A DNA stretch of 64,000 nt, taken from assembly GCA_016292015.1 (NCBI GenBank), contig JAEEZY010000009.1, forward strand, positions 1 through 64,000. Reading direction: 5' to 3'. Both the position numbers and the translations under genes were made by a program. The stretch is from Bacteroidales bacterium. Its GTDB lineage: Bacteria > Bacteroidota > Bacteroidia > Bacteroidales > P3. Below are positions 50,708-58,612 of the stretch, piece after piece; within the stretch, counting starts at the first letter, position 1; the number at the start of each line of letters is the position of its first letter. The notes below the pieces were generated by a model that was given only the letters and a program-made list of their open reading frames with translations, was not told the DNA's origin and searched no databases.

Positions 50708-51139
50708 TTACTGGATTTCGATTTTCTGGGCGAGGGCTTTCTTCTCGTCTTCGGTGAACTTGGGCATCGTGATGGAGAGGATGCCGTGTTCGACCTTGGC
50801 GGAGATTTGGTCGCGCTTCACGTTGTCGGGCAGTGAGAACGCCTGCTTGAACTGAGAGGAGCTGAACTCGCGGCGCAGCCACTTGCGTCCTTCCTTCTCC
50901 TCTTTCTTGTTCTCCTTTGACATCTCGACGACGAGCTGGTTGTCGGTGTCGATGCTGATGGAGAGGTCTTCTTTCTTGAGGCCGGGGACGCAGAGCTCCA
51001 TCTCATAGTCCTTGTCGGTCTCGCTGATGTTCATCTTGGGGGTTGCCACATGCTCTTCGGGCATGAATCCGTTGCCCCAGTTGAGAAGCTCGTTGAACAA
51101 TGACGGCATCAATTCGCGGTTGTTTCTTGTTACTAACAT
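50708..51139 (-). CDS. Hsp20/alpha-crystallin family small heat-shock protein
   Basis: 143 residues: 'MLVTRNNRELMPSLFNELLN' at the N-terminus, alpha-crystallin domain ~35-130 ('ISETDKDYEMELCVPGLKKE', 'DNQLVVEMSKENK', 'SFSLP'-like 'QAFSLPDNVKRDQISAKVEH', 'GILSITMPK') and a short tail with 'QKIEIQ' as the I-x-I oligomer motif. ATP-independent holdase for unfolding proteins in the cytoplasm. A perfect Shine-Dalgarno sequence and a five-unit TTGATATGTTTTTT array precede it. Confidence 0.95.
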   Translation of the reverse strand: MLVTRNNRELMPSLFNELLNWGNGFMPEEHVATPKMNISETDKDYEMELCVPGLKKEDLSISIDTDNQLVVEMSKENKKEEKEGRKWLRREFSSSQFKQAFSLPDNVKRDQISAKVEHGILSITMPKFTEDEKKALAQKIEIQ

Positions 51140-51146
51140 GGTTTTG

Positions 51147-51155
51147 TCCTCCTTT
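51147..51155 (-). promoter_or_regulatory. Strong Shine-Dalgarno site of hsp20
   Basis: The minus strand reads AAAGGAGGA seven bases before the ATG. Bacteroidota genes seldom carry such a site; here it suggests high or conditional translation. Confidence 0.8.
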
Positions 51156-51166
51156 GATTTTTAATT

Positions 51167-51240
51167 GTTGATATGTTTTTTTTGTTGATATGTTTTTTTG
51201 TTGATATGTTTTTTTGTTGATATGTTTAATGTTGATATGT
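51167..51240. repeat. Five GTTGATATGT units, 15-17 bp apart, upstream of hsp20
   Basis: Units begin at 51167, 51184, 51200, 51216 and 51231, separated by T tracts. The regular phasing of T tracts at about 1.5 helical turns and the position 28-101 bp before the start codon put them in the promoter or leader of hsp20. Confidence 0.85.
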
Positions 51241-51563
51241 TTATAGGGTTTGGATTGTTTTAGTGTTTGAGAGGTGAGTGACTTTTTTTCGGGGGCTCTT
51301 GCGAACCGCTTTCGATGGAGGTAGTTGCAAGTGCTGTACCATAAGGGAATATAATGACAATATGGCATAAAAGAAGTCAAATTGCCATGTTTTATGATGA
51401 CAAAATGACATATACGGAAAGTTTCGCGAGAGTGTTGGGAGGTGGGCGGTGGCGAGGGGAGGGTGTTATTAACTATTGTAGTTTAATATCTTTAGCGAAG
51501 AGGAGAGGTGCGGGTTGGATTAAATGTGTACTTTTGCAAGTGACGGAAACCAATAAATCGGCT
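51241..51563. other. Divergent region between hsp20 and glsA
   Basis: No gene. It holds the upstream part of the hsp20 control region and, at 51529-51536, a TACTTTTG -7 box 28 bp before the acyltransferase ATG (no clear -33). The in-frame extension of the acyltransferase to 51354 lies upstream of this box and is not credible. Confidence 0.6.
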
Positions 51564-52409
51564 ATGGAGAACATGCAACAAAACGAACCTGAAATAGGCA
51601 GGGAGTACATAAACCTGAAGAAGATACTGGCGGCCAAGGGAGTGAAGGTGGGGCCACTGATGCGGGCGCTGCTGAGCCGTCTGCTGCACATCAAGGATCT
51701 GAACGCGGGCATCTATGAGCACCGCAATCTGTTCGGGTTGGACTTTGTGGATGCGTTTTTCTATGGCGACCTGGGAATCACGGTGAATACGGTGCACGCG
51801 GAACGGATACCGAAGGAAGGCTATCCCATCATAGCCGGCAACCACCCGCTGGGCGGTCCTGACGGGTTGGCGCTGATGGGGGCGGTGGGGAAATTCAGGA
51901 AGGATATTATCTTCCCGGTGAACGACTTTTTGATGCATCTGCCGGGCTTGAGGTCGCTGTTTGTGCCGATAGACAAGGTGAACAAGAACAAGAATATAGA
52001 GGCGCTGGAGAACGCCTTTGCAGGGGAGAACACGTTGTTGTATTTCCCTGCGGGGATGTGCTCGCGGCTGCAGAAGGGGGAGATACGCGATTTGGAATGG
52101 AAGCCGACGTTCATAAAGAAGGCAGTGAAATACAAGCGCGACATCATACCGTTCTATTTCGAGGCACGGAACCGCAAGCGTTTTTACCATATAGCCAACC
52201 TGCGGAAGAGGCTGGGGGTGAAGTTCAACTTCGAAATGGCGCTGCTGCCGGGCGAGATGTTTGCGCAGAAGGGCAAGACCTTCACCCTGGTGATAGGCAA
52301 GCCGATACCGTACACGCGGTTTGACGGGAGCCACACGGCGAAGGAGTGGGCGGCGATGCTGAGAGACTATGTGTATAGGCTGAAGGAGGAGCCGGATTTG
52401 GAGTTTTGA
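51564..52409 (+). CDS. glsA: O-acyltransferase of glycine-lipid synthesis (PlsC-like)
   Basis: 281 residues from ATG 51564. PlsC-type motifs: 'GYPIIAGNHPLGGPDGLALM' (block I N-H-x4-D), 'LRSLFVPIDKVNKNKNIEAL' and 'LLYFPAGMCSRLQKGEIRDL' (block III, F-P-x-G-x-x-S). The adjacent GNAT-fold acyltransferase matches the two-gene glycine-lipid pathway described in Bacteroides thetaiotaomicron, in which GlsB N-acylates glycine with a 3-hydroxy fatty acid (commendamide) and GlsA adds the second acyl chain. A membrane-associated cytoplasmic enzyme is expected. The pair order here is glsA-glsB; the assignment rests on the neighbour and motifs. Confidence 0.72.
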   Translation: MENMQQNEPEIGREYINLKKILAAKGVKVGPLMRALLSRLLHIKDLNAGIYEHRNLFGLDFVDAFFYGDLGITVNTVHAERIPKEGYPIIAGNHPLGGPDGLALMGAVGKFRKDIIFPVNDFLMHLPGLRSLFVPIDKVNKNKNIEALENAFAGENTLLYFPAGMCSRLQKGEIRDLEWKPTFIKKAVKYKRDIIPFYFEARNRKRFYHIANLRKRLGVKFNFEMALLPGEMFAQKGKTFTLVIGKPIPYTRFDGSHTAKEWAAMLRDYVYRLKEEPDLEF

Positions 52410-52410
52410 G

Positions 52411-52490
52411 GTTTGACTCACCTCATTTGATTTATTTCATAGGTGTTCGCAGCCTTCGGCACAAGTTTCAAGTTTCAAGTTTTTAGTTAT
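52411..52490. repeat. Second copy of the 58-bp dispersed repeat plus TTTCAAG words
   Basis: 52411-52468 matches 17737-17794 with five differences and is followed by AAGTTTCAAGTTTCAAGTTTTTAG up to the next start codon. It lies between the two acyltransferase genes. Confidence 0.9.
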
Positions 52491-52492
52491 TT

Positions 52493-53698
52493 ATGGAGAA
52501 TATAGATATAAGTTACATTCGGGAGCCTGTTGAGCGCGCGCTGCTGCTGCAAGAGCTGAAGCAGCGACACTTTCTGCGTAAGACCAATTACGGCGACAAG
52601 GAGATATATGTAACCACGGCGCACCGCTCGCCGAACATCATGCAGGAGATAGGGCGGCTGAGAGAACTGAGTTTTGCGCTGCAGGGCGGCGGTACGGGCA
52701 AGCCGGTGGATATAGACGAATACGACTTGCTGCCCGACCCGCACTGCTACAAGCAGCTCTTCGTGTGGAGTCCGCAGGATCAGGAGATTGTGGGTGCCTA
52801 TAGGTTCATACACGGCACGAACATAATGCAGCGTGCTGACGGCACCTATGCCACCTCGGCGGCATCGGAGTTCCACTTTGGCGAGGAGTTCATACGCGAC
52901 TACCTGCCGTTCACCGTGGAATTGGGTCGAGCCTTTGTGCAACCGATGTTCCAGCCGGGCACCAACCTCAGCAAGGGGCTTTACTCGCTGGACAACTTGT
53001 GGGACGGAATAGGCTGTCTGGCTATGGAAATACCCGAAACGCGCTATTTCTTCGGCAAGGTGACGATGTACTCGCAGATGAATCCAGAAGCCAAAGACCT
53101 CATACTCTATTTCCTAAAGAAACACTTCCCTGACCGCGACGGCTTGCTGTGGCCATACGAACCGAGGGAGATAGAGACGGACTTCAACAAGCTGCACCGA
53201 CTGCTCAGGGGACGCAACTACAAGGAAGACTATCAGACGCTGGTGCACACGGTGCGCGAACTGGGGTCGAGTGTGCCGCCGCTCATCAATGCCTACATAA
53301 AACTTTCGCCAACCATGCGCACATTCGGCACGGCCATGACGCATGGGTTCGGGGATGTGGATGAGACGGGTATCCTCATAAAATTGCGCGACATTTACCC
53401 CGACAAGCGCAGCCGCTATTTCGAGTCGTACGAGAAACGCAACCGACGTCTGGATCGTCGCAACCTGTTCAATATAGACCTGGAGAAGCTGCCTTGGTGG
53501 GGTAAGACCGCCGACGGCGAGCCGGAGACCGTAGCCGAACATATTGCCAAGATAAGGGAGAAACATCAGGAACGCATGGCGAAGCGTAAGACCACGCGAG
53601 CCAAGGGAAACGAAGTGAAGACCAATGACAAACCCGTCGCCAAACCAAAGGAGAAGAAAGAGAAAAAGGCACCCGCAAGGAGGGGAAAGACGGAATAG
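52493..53698 (+). CDS. glsB: N-acyltransferase of glycine-lipid synthesis (OlsB/GNAT-like)
   Basis: 401 residues. 'QEIGRLRELSFALQGGGTGK', 'DEYDLLPDPHCYKQLFVWSP', 'EIVGAYRFIHG' and 'TVELGRAFVQPMFQP' fit the OlsB-type (Acetyltransf_5) GNAT fold that uses acyl-ACP to make N-acyl amino acids. 'KGLYSLDNLWDGIGCLAMEI' follows. The C-terminal ~60 residues are a Lys/Arg-rich tail ('RMAKRKTTRAKGNEVK') absent from many homologues, perhaps for membrane or nucleic-acid contact. By neighbourhood it is the first enzyme of glycine-lipid (commendamide) synthesis. Confidence 0.75.
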   Translation: MENIDISYIREPVERALLLQELKQRHFLRKTNYGDKEIYVTTAHRSPNIMQEIGRLRELSFALQGGGTGKPVDIDEYDLLPDPHCYKQLFVWSPQDQEIVGAYRFIHGTNIMQRADGTYATSAASEFHFGEEFIRDYLPFTVELGRAFVQPMFQPGTNLSKGLYSLDNLWDGIGCLAMEIPETRYFFGKVTMYSQMNPEAKDLILYFLKKHFPDRDGLLWPYEPREIETDFNKLHRLLRGRNYKEDYQTLVHTVRELGSSVPPLINAYIKLSPTMRTFGTAMTHGFGDVDETGILIKLRDIYPDKRSRYFESYEKRNRRLDRRNLFNIDLEKLPWWGKTADGEPETVAEHIAKIREKHQERMAKRKTTRAKGNEVKTNDKPVAKPKEKKEKKAPARRGKTE

Positions 53699-53740
53699 GC
53701 AGAGAGACCCGAGTGTAAATAAATATACGATAATACCGAC

Positions 53741-54337
53741 ATGCAGATAAAAACCGCCGAGTTCATAGTCAGCAACAGCACATACACCAAGTGCCCGTCG
53801 GACGGCAAGCCGGAGTATGCCTTCATAGGGCGCAGCAATGTGGGCAAGTCGTCGCTCATCAATATGCTCACTGGCGTGAAGGGTCTTGCCAAGACGAGCG
53901 GTAAGCCAGGCAAGACACAGCTGATAAACCATTTTCTCGTGAACAAGGAGTGGTATATCGTTGACCTGCCGGGTTACGGTTATGCGCAGACATCCAAGTC
54001 GTCACGCCGAGCATGGCAAAAGATGATTAACGACTATATGCTGAAGCGAGAGTCGCTGGTGAATGTGTTTTTGCTCATCGACTCGCGTATTCCGCCGCAG
54101 AACATCGACATTGAATTTGCCAATTTCCTCGGTGCCAACGGCGTTCCCATGACCATAGTCTTTACTAAAACCGACAAGGAGAACCAACGTACGGTGAGCG
54201 CCAACGTAGAGGCGTTCCGCCAACGCATGCTTCAAGACTGGGATTCGTTGCCGGACATGATTCTCACATCGTCGGTGTCGGGACACGGCAAGGAGCAGGT
54301 CCTTGACTTTATCGACAAAATAAACAGTAGCCTATGA
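53741..54337 (+). CDS. engB: Ribosome biogenesis GTP-binding protein EngB/YsxC
   Basis: 198 residues. G1 'AFIGRSNVGKSSLINMLTG' at ~28-46, switch region 'KTSGKPGKTQLINHFLVN', G3 'IVDLPGYGYAQTSKSSRR', G4 'IVFTKTDKENQRT' and G5 'ILTSSVSGHGKEQVLDFI'. Essential GTPase of large-subunit assembly. The stop overlaps the dacB start by 4 bp (ATGA), so the two are coupled. Confidence 0.96.
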   Translation: MQIKTAEFIVSNSTYTKCPSDGKPEYAFIGRSNVGKSSLINMLTGVKGLAKTSGKPGKTQLINHFLVNKEWYIVDLPGYGYAQTSKSSRRAWQKMINDYMLKRESLVNVFLLIDSRIPPQNIDIEFANFLGANGVPMTIVFTKTDKENQRTVSANVEAFRQRMLQDWDSLPDMILTSSVSGHGKEQVLDFIDKINSSL

Positions 54338-55779
54338 AAAAGATAGTAGCCATAGCCGTTGCATTCCTGACGGCATTCAATATTGCGGCCCAGTCAACCG
54401 CCAAACTCGAACAGGCGGTGCGTGAGGCACAGAATTCAAGCGCGCTCAGCCACGCAACGCTCTCGGTGAGCGTTTACAACATCACCAAAGACAAAAGTGT
54501 ATATTCGTACGAAGGACAGAAGTCGCTGGTGCCGGCTTCGATGGCCAAGATTCTCACCACGGCTGTAGGCTTTGACAAACTGGGCTCATCGTTCCGATTC
54601 AAGACGGTGGTGAAATACACGGGCAAGATAGATAAAAACGGAGTGTTGCGCGGCGACATAGTGATTGTTGGGGGAGGAGACCCCATACTGGGTTCGTACC
54701 GCTACAAGCAGACCACGCCAGATTCGGTGTTTGCCTCGTGGCTGAGAGCCATGCGCAATCACGGTATCAAGAGTGTTGACGGTCGAGTGTGCTACGATGC
54801 CAGCGTCTTCGATGACAAGCAGCACAACAACTCATGGCAGTGGGGCGACATAGGCAACTACTATGGTTGTGGAGCCACTGGGCTTAATTTTCACGAGAAC
54901 ATGTTCTTTGTCTATTTCAATGCGGGGCAGAAGCTTGGAGCTGCGGCAACGGTTGACCATACCTCTCCCGATGGAGTAAAAATACATGGGCAGAACTATG
55001 TGACCACGGGAGCCGCCAATTCGGGCGACAATGTGGTTATATATGGTGACGCATCCAGTTTTATACGGGTGTATGAGGGCACTGTGCCGCTGGGTAAACG
55101 CAATTTCTCGGTACGTGGAGCGCTGCCCAATCCAGCAGAGAGCTGCGCCACGATGTTTACCGCCTACCTCAAGTCCAACGGAGTCAATGTCAGCGGTACT
55201 CCCGTGCGCAACCAGCGTCACGCAGACGGCAAGGAAATGGTTGACTACCTCTCCAATACCTATTATGTCATAGCACAATACACCAATCTCACCAGCAACA
55301 ACCTCTATGCCGAAAGCATACTGAAATATCTGGGTTACAAGATGTATAAGAAAGGTTCGTCTGAGAATGGTGTGAAAGCAATAATGAGTTACTGTGCAGA
55401 GGGGGGATTGAATGTTGACGGAGTCAAAGTTGTCGATGGTTGCGGCCTGTCGCGCGAAAACCGTGTCACCTGCGACTTCATGTGCCGATTCCTGCGCCAT
55501 GTGGCTCGCCGTCCCATATACAGCGATTTCAGCAAGTCGCTTGCCAAGGTGGGGGAGAGTGGAACTGCGAAGAACCTGTTGCCAAAGCTTCCTGCCAACA
55601 TAGCCATGAAAATCAAGAGCGGTTCGATGGACGGAGTGAAGAGTTATGCAGGTTACATCACCAATGCCAAGGGAGACCTGCTGTGCTTCTCCATCATAGC
55701 CAACAACTTCACCTGCTCGGGTTCGCAAGTGCAGCCGCAGCTGGAGAAGATAATGATGCAGATGGCTACAATGCAGTAA
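54334..55779 (+). CDS. dacB: D-alanyl-D-alanine carboxypeptidase/endopeptidase (PBP4, S13 family)
   Basis: 481 residues. Signal peptide ('AFLTAFNIAAQST'). Active-site S-x-x-K in 'LVPASMAKILTTAVGFDKLG' (Ser69), S-x-N in 'IAQYTNLTSNNLYAESILKY', and K-S-G in 'AMKIKSGSMDGVKSYAGY' in place of K-T-G. The large insertion between the first two motifs is typical of PBP4. It removes the terminal D-Ala and cleaves peptide cross-links of peptidoglycan in the periplasm. A terminator follows. Confidence 0.93.
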   Translation: MKKIVAIAVAFLTAFNIAAQSTAKLEQAVREAQNSSALSHATLSVSVYNITKDKSVYSYEGQKSLVPASMAKILTTAVGFDKLGSSFRFKTVVKYTGKIDKNGVLRGDIVIVGGGDPILGSYRYKQTTPDSVFASWLRAMRNHGIKSVDGRVCYDASVFDDKQHNNSWQWGDIGNYYGCGATGLNFHENMFFVYFNAGQKLGAAATVDHTSPDGVKIHGQNYVTTGAANSGDNVVIYGDASSFIRVYEGTVPLGKRNFSVRGALPNPAESCATMFTAYLKSNGVNVSGTPVRNQRHADGKEMVDYLSNTYYVIAQYTNLTSNNLYAESILKYLGYKMYKKGSSENGVKAIMSYCAEGGLNVDGVKVVDGCGLSRENRVTCDFMCRFLRHVARRPIYSDFSKSLAKVGESGTAKNLLPKLPANIAMKIKSGSMDGVKSYAGYITNAKGDLLCFSIIANNFTCSGSQVQPQLEKIMMQMATMQ

Positions 55780-55784
55780 TAAAA

Positions 55785-55817
55785 ATTAAAGGCTTCCGAT
55801 TTCGGAAGCCTTTAATT
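55785..55817. terminator. Bidirectional terminator between dacB and mreB
   Basis: 14-bp stem ATTAAAGGCTTCCG/CGGAAGCCTTTAAT around ATTT. Confidence 0.88.
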
Positions 55818-55837
55818 GTGTTTGTATTTCTTTTCGT

Positions 55838-56863
55838 CTATTTAATCAGGAACTGGTATCTATTGAAGTTCTTCAAGGCTATGCCTGTTCCGCGAGCCAC
55901 GGCGCGCAACGGATCTTCGGCTATGTGCACCTGTAGTTTGGTCTTGGACGAGATGCGCTCGTCAAGTCCGCGCAGCAGTGCGCCACCACCGGCCAGATAG
56001 ATGCCGGTCTTGTAGATGTCGGCGGCCAACTCGGGAGGGGTCTGTGCCAGTGTGTCGAGGATGGCCTGTTCAATCTGGGTGATTGATTTGTCGAGAGCAT
56101 GCTGCATCTCTTTGTAGTTGATGGTGACTTCTTTTGGCAGGCCGGTCATCATGTCACGTCCTTTGCAGGGGAAGTCCTCTGGCGGGTCTTCGAGTTCGGA
56201 GACAGCCGAGCCTACTGCTATCTTGACGCGTTCGGCAGTCGGGATTCCGATGACCATGTTGTGGTGTTTGTGCATGTAATCTACCACATTCTGGTTGAAT
56301 ACATCGCCAGCCACGCGGATGGAGTTATTGCAGACGATGCCTCCCAAAGAGATGACGGCGATTTCTGCGGTACCGCCTCCGATATCTACAATCATGTGTC
56401 CGAATGGTTCAAGCACGTCAATGCCGATACCAACGGCAGCGGCCATGGGTTCGTGAATCATGCGTATTTCTTTGGCACCTGCCTGTTCTGCGGCTTCGCG
56501 TACCGCACGTTCCTCCACGTTTGTGATGCCAGACGGGATGCAGATGACCATCTTCAATGACGGCGGCATGAAAGAACGGCTGATTGTGGTCATGCCGATA
56601 AGACGGCGTATCAGGTGTTGAGCCATCTCGTAGTCGGCTATCACGCCTCCTTTCAAGGGACGAATTGTCTCCAGGTTGCGCTGGTCGGTGCGGCCTTCCA
56701 TGAGCTGTGCCTCTTTGCCGACGGCTTTTATCTCACCTGTGTTGCGGTCGTAGGCCACTATCGACGGCTCGTCGATAACCACTTGGTCGTTGTAAATCAC
56801 TATGGAGTTGGCGGTTCCCAAGTCCATTGCTATCTCTTTGTTAAAAAGCGAAAGAAGACCCAT
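55838..56863 (-). CDS. mreB: Rod shape-determining protein MreB
   Basis: 341 residues. Actin-fold motifs: 'EIAMDLGTANSIVIYNDQVV' (phosphate 1), 'AAAVGIGIDVLEPFGHMIVD', 'IGGGTAEIAVISLGGI' (phosphate 2), 'IYLAGGGALLRGLDERIS' (adenosine). Cytoplasmic filament that directs lateral wall synthesis. In many Bacteroidales purH-mreB is followed by mreC, mreD, a PBP2 gene and rodA; here the downstream neighbour is the convergent dacB, so mreCD must be elsewhere or missing. Upstream lies a 28-bp repeat array. Confidence 0.97.
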   Translation of the reverse strand: MGLLSLFNKEIAMDLGTANSIVIYNDQVVIDEPSIVAYDRNTGEIKAVGKEAQLMEGRTDQRNLETIRPLKGGVIADYEMAQHLIRRLIGMTTISRSFMPPSLKMVICIPSGITNVEERAVREAAEQAGAKEIRMIHEPMAAAVGIGIDVLEPFGHMIVDIGGGTAEIAVISLGGIVCNNSIRVAGDVFNQNVVDYMHKHHNMVIGIPTAERVKIAVGSAVSELEDPPEDFPCKGRDMMTGLPKEVTINYKEMQHALDKSITQIEQAILDTLAQTPPELAADIYKTGIYLAGGGALLRGLDERISSKTKLQVHIAEDPLRAVARGTGIALKNFNRYQFLIK

Positions 56864-56876
56864 ATTTTGTTTTAGT

Positions 56877-57002
56877 TTTTAGTTTTTAGTTTTAAGTTTC
56901 AAGTTACTGGTTCCAGATATTTAGTTTCAAGTTACTGGTTCCAGATATTTAGTTTCAAGTTACTGGTTCCAGATATTTAGTTTCAAGTTACTGGTTTCAG
57001 GT
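56877..57002. repeat. TTTTTAGTTTTTAG words and a 28-bp tandem array (~3.9 copies)
   Basis: Unit starts at 56895, 56923, 56951 and 56979 (AGTTTCAAGTTACTGGTTCC + AGATATTT), nearly identical. It fills the mreB leader. Confidence 0.95.
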
Positions 57003-57068
57003 TCTTTGAGTTGTTAGTTCTTTTACGTTTTCTATAATCGTTTTGTTTCAAGCGCCCGTACTTTCATC

Positions 57069-58595
57069 TCAATGTTTGAAATGGCGTTTCCCGGTAATCA
57101 CCATCGCCATCTTGTTTTTCTCGCAGTAGTCGATGGAGTCTTGGTCGTGTATCGAGCCGCCAGGGTGCGCCACCGCTGTGATGCCAGCTTCGTGGGCTAT
57201 CTCGACGCAGTCGGGGAAGGGGAAGAAGGCGTCGCTGGCCATCACGGCACCGTTGAGGTCGAAGCCGAAGCTCTTGGCTTTGGCAATGGCCTGTTTCAGG
57301 GCATCCACACGTGATGTTTGACCCGTGCCGCTGGCGTAGAGTTGGTGGTTTTTGGCAAGAACGATGGCGTTCGACTTGGTGTGTTTCACCAGTATGGTGG
57401 CGAAGGCGAGGTCGGCGGCTACGTTGGGGGGTACGGGGGTGGAGGTGACGCTGTTGGTCATCTCTTCGGCTTTGGGTACCACAGTGTCGCGGTCCTGCAC
57501 CAGTACGCCGTCGAGCACGCTGCGGAACATCTGTTGGTGCATTTTGAAGGCGTTGCGCTTCAGGATGATGCGGTTCTTCTTGCCTTTGAGAATCTCCAAG
57601 GCGTCAGCGTCGTAGTCGGGAGCAATGCAGACTTCGAAGAATATCTTGTGCATCTCTTCGGCAACATCCTTTGTTATCTTGCGGTTGGTGATGAGTACGC
57701 CGCCGAAGGCCGATACGGGGTCGCCGGCCAATGCCAGTTTCCAGGCGTCAAGCAGGCTGTCGGCTGTAGCCATGCCGCAGGCATTGTTGTGTTTCAGAAT
57801 GGCGAAGGCGGTTTCCTCGAAGTCGTCGATCAGAGAGCATGCGGCGTCAATGTCGCCCAGGTTGTTGTAGCTTATCTCTTTGCCGTTGAGTTTGGTGAAG
57901 CATGCCTCCAGGTCGCCATAGTAGAAACCTTTCTGGTGAGGGTTCTCGCCGTAGCGCAGTGGCACCGCCTGCAGCGAACTCTGTTTAAATGCTGCAATGT
58001 CTTCGGTGCGGTTGAAGTAGTTGAATATGGCTGTGTCGTAGTGCGAGCTTACGTTGAAAGCGTAGGCAGCGAAGCGGTGGCGTTCCTCAAGGGTTGTGCA
58101 ACCGTCGTTTTCGCGGTAAAGTTCCAGAAACTCGGCGTAGTGGTTCACAGCGGGCACTATCAGTACGTCTTTGAAGTTCTTGGCGGCGGCGCGTATCAGT
58201 GATATGCCGCCGATGTCAATTTTCTCAATGATGTCCTGTTCGGGGGCGTTGCTGGCCACCGTCTGCTCAAAGGGATAGAGGTCAACGATAACGAGGTCGA
58301 TTTCTGGTATCTCGTATTCTTTCAGCTGCTCGCCGTCGCTGTAGATGTCGCGGCGACTCAGTATGCCGCCGAACACCTTAGGGTGCAAGGTCTTGACGCG
58401 GCCGCCGAGTATAGAGGGGTATCCTGTCAAGGACTCCACGGCTATTGGCTCGATGCCTAGGTCGTGGATGAATTTATAAGTTCCGCCAGTCGAATATATC
58501 GTAACATCGTTTTTGTGCAGCTCACGAACGATGTCTTCAAGTCCGTCCTTGTAATAAACTGAAATTAATGCGCTCTTTATTTTTTTAGCTTCCAT
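57069..58595 (-). CDS. purH: Bifunctional AICAR formyltransferase / IMP cyclohydrolase
   Basis: 508 residues from ATG 58595 ('MEAKKIKSALISVYYKDGLE'); a TTG five codons upstream is not needed. The N-terminal cyclohydrolase (MGS fold) has 'DVTIYSTGGTYKFIHDLG' and 'GRVKTLHPKVFGGILSRRD'. The C-terminal AICAR transformylase has 'LRYGENPHQKGFYYG', 'KHNNACGMATADSLLDAW' (Lys-His pair) and 'SDAFFPFPDCVEIAHEAG'. Last two steps of purine synthesis. It follows pfkA by 17 bp and is likely co-transcribed. Confidence 0.97.
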   Translation of the reverse strand: MEAKKIKSALISVYYKDGLEDIVRELHKNDVTIYSTGGTYKFIHDLGIEPIAVESLTGYPSILGGRVKTLHPKVFGGILSRRDIYSDGEQLKEYEIPEIDLVIVDLYPFEQTVASNAPEQDIIEKIDIGGISLIRAAAKNFKDVLIVPAVNHYAEFLELYRENDGCTTLEERHRFAAYAFNVSSHYDTAIFNYFNRTEDIAAFKQSSLQAVPLRYGENPHQKGFYYGDLEACFTKLNGKEISYNNLGDIDAACSLIDDFEETAFAILKHNNACGMATADSLLDAWKLALAGDPVSAFGGVLITNRKITKDVAEEMHKIFFEVCIAPDYDADALEILKGKKNRIILKRNAFKMHQQMFRSVLDGVLVQDRDTVVPKAEEMTNSVTSTPVPPNVAADLAFATILVKHTKSNAIVLAKNHQLYASGTGQTSRVDALKQAIAKAKSFGFDLNGAVMASDAFFPFPDCVEIAHEAGITAVAHPGGSIHDQDSIDYCEKNKMAMVITGKRHFKH

Positions 58596-58612
58596 ATATT
58601 CTAAATTCAAAG

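Noticed and set aside
51354-51563. N-terminal extension of the acyltransferase
   Set aside because: It includes a TACTTTTG promoter box 28 bp before ATG 51564, and the extra residues are not family-like.
56895-57002. Possible CRISPR array
   Set aside because: 28-bp units follow each other directly with no unique spacers; the same holds for the 11-bp arrays.
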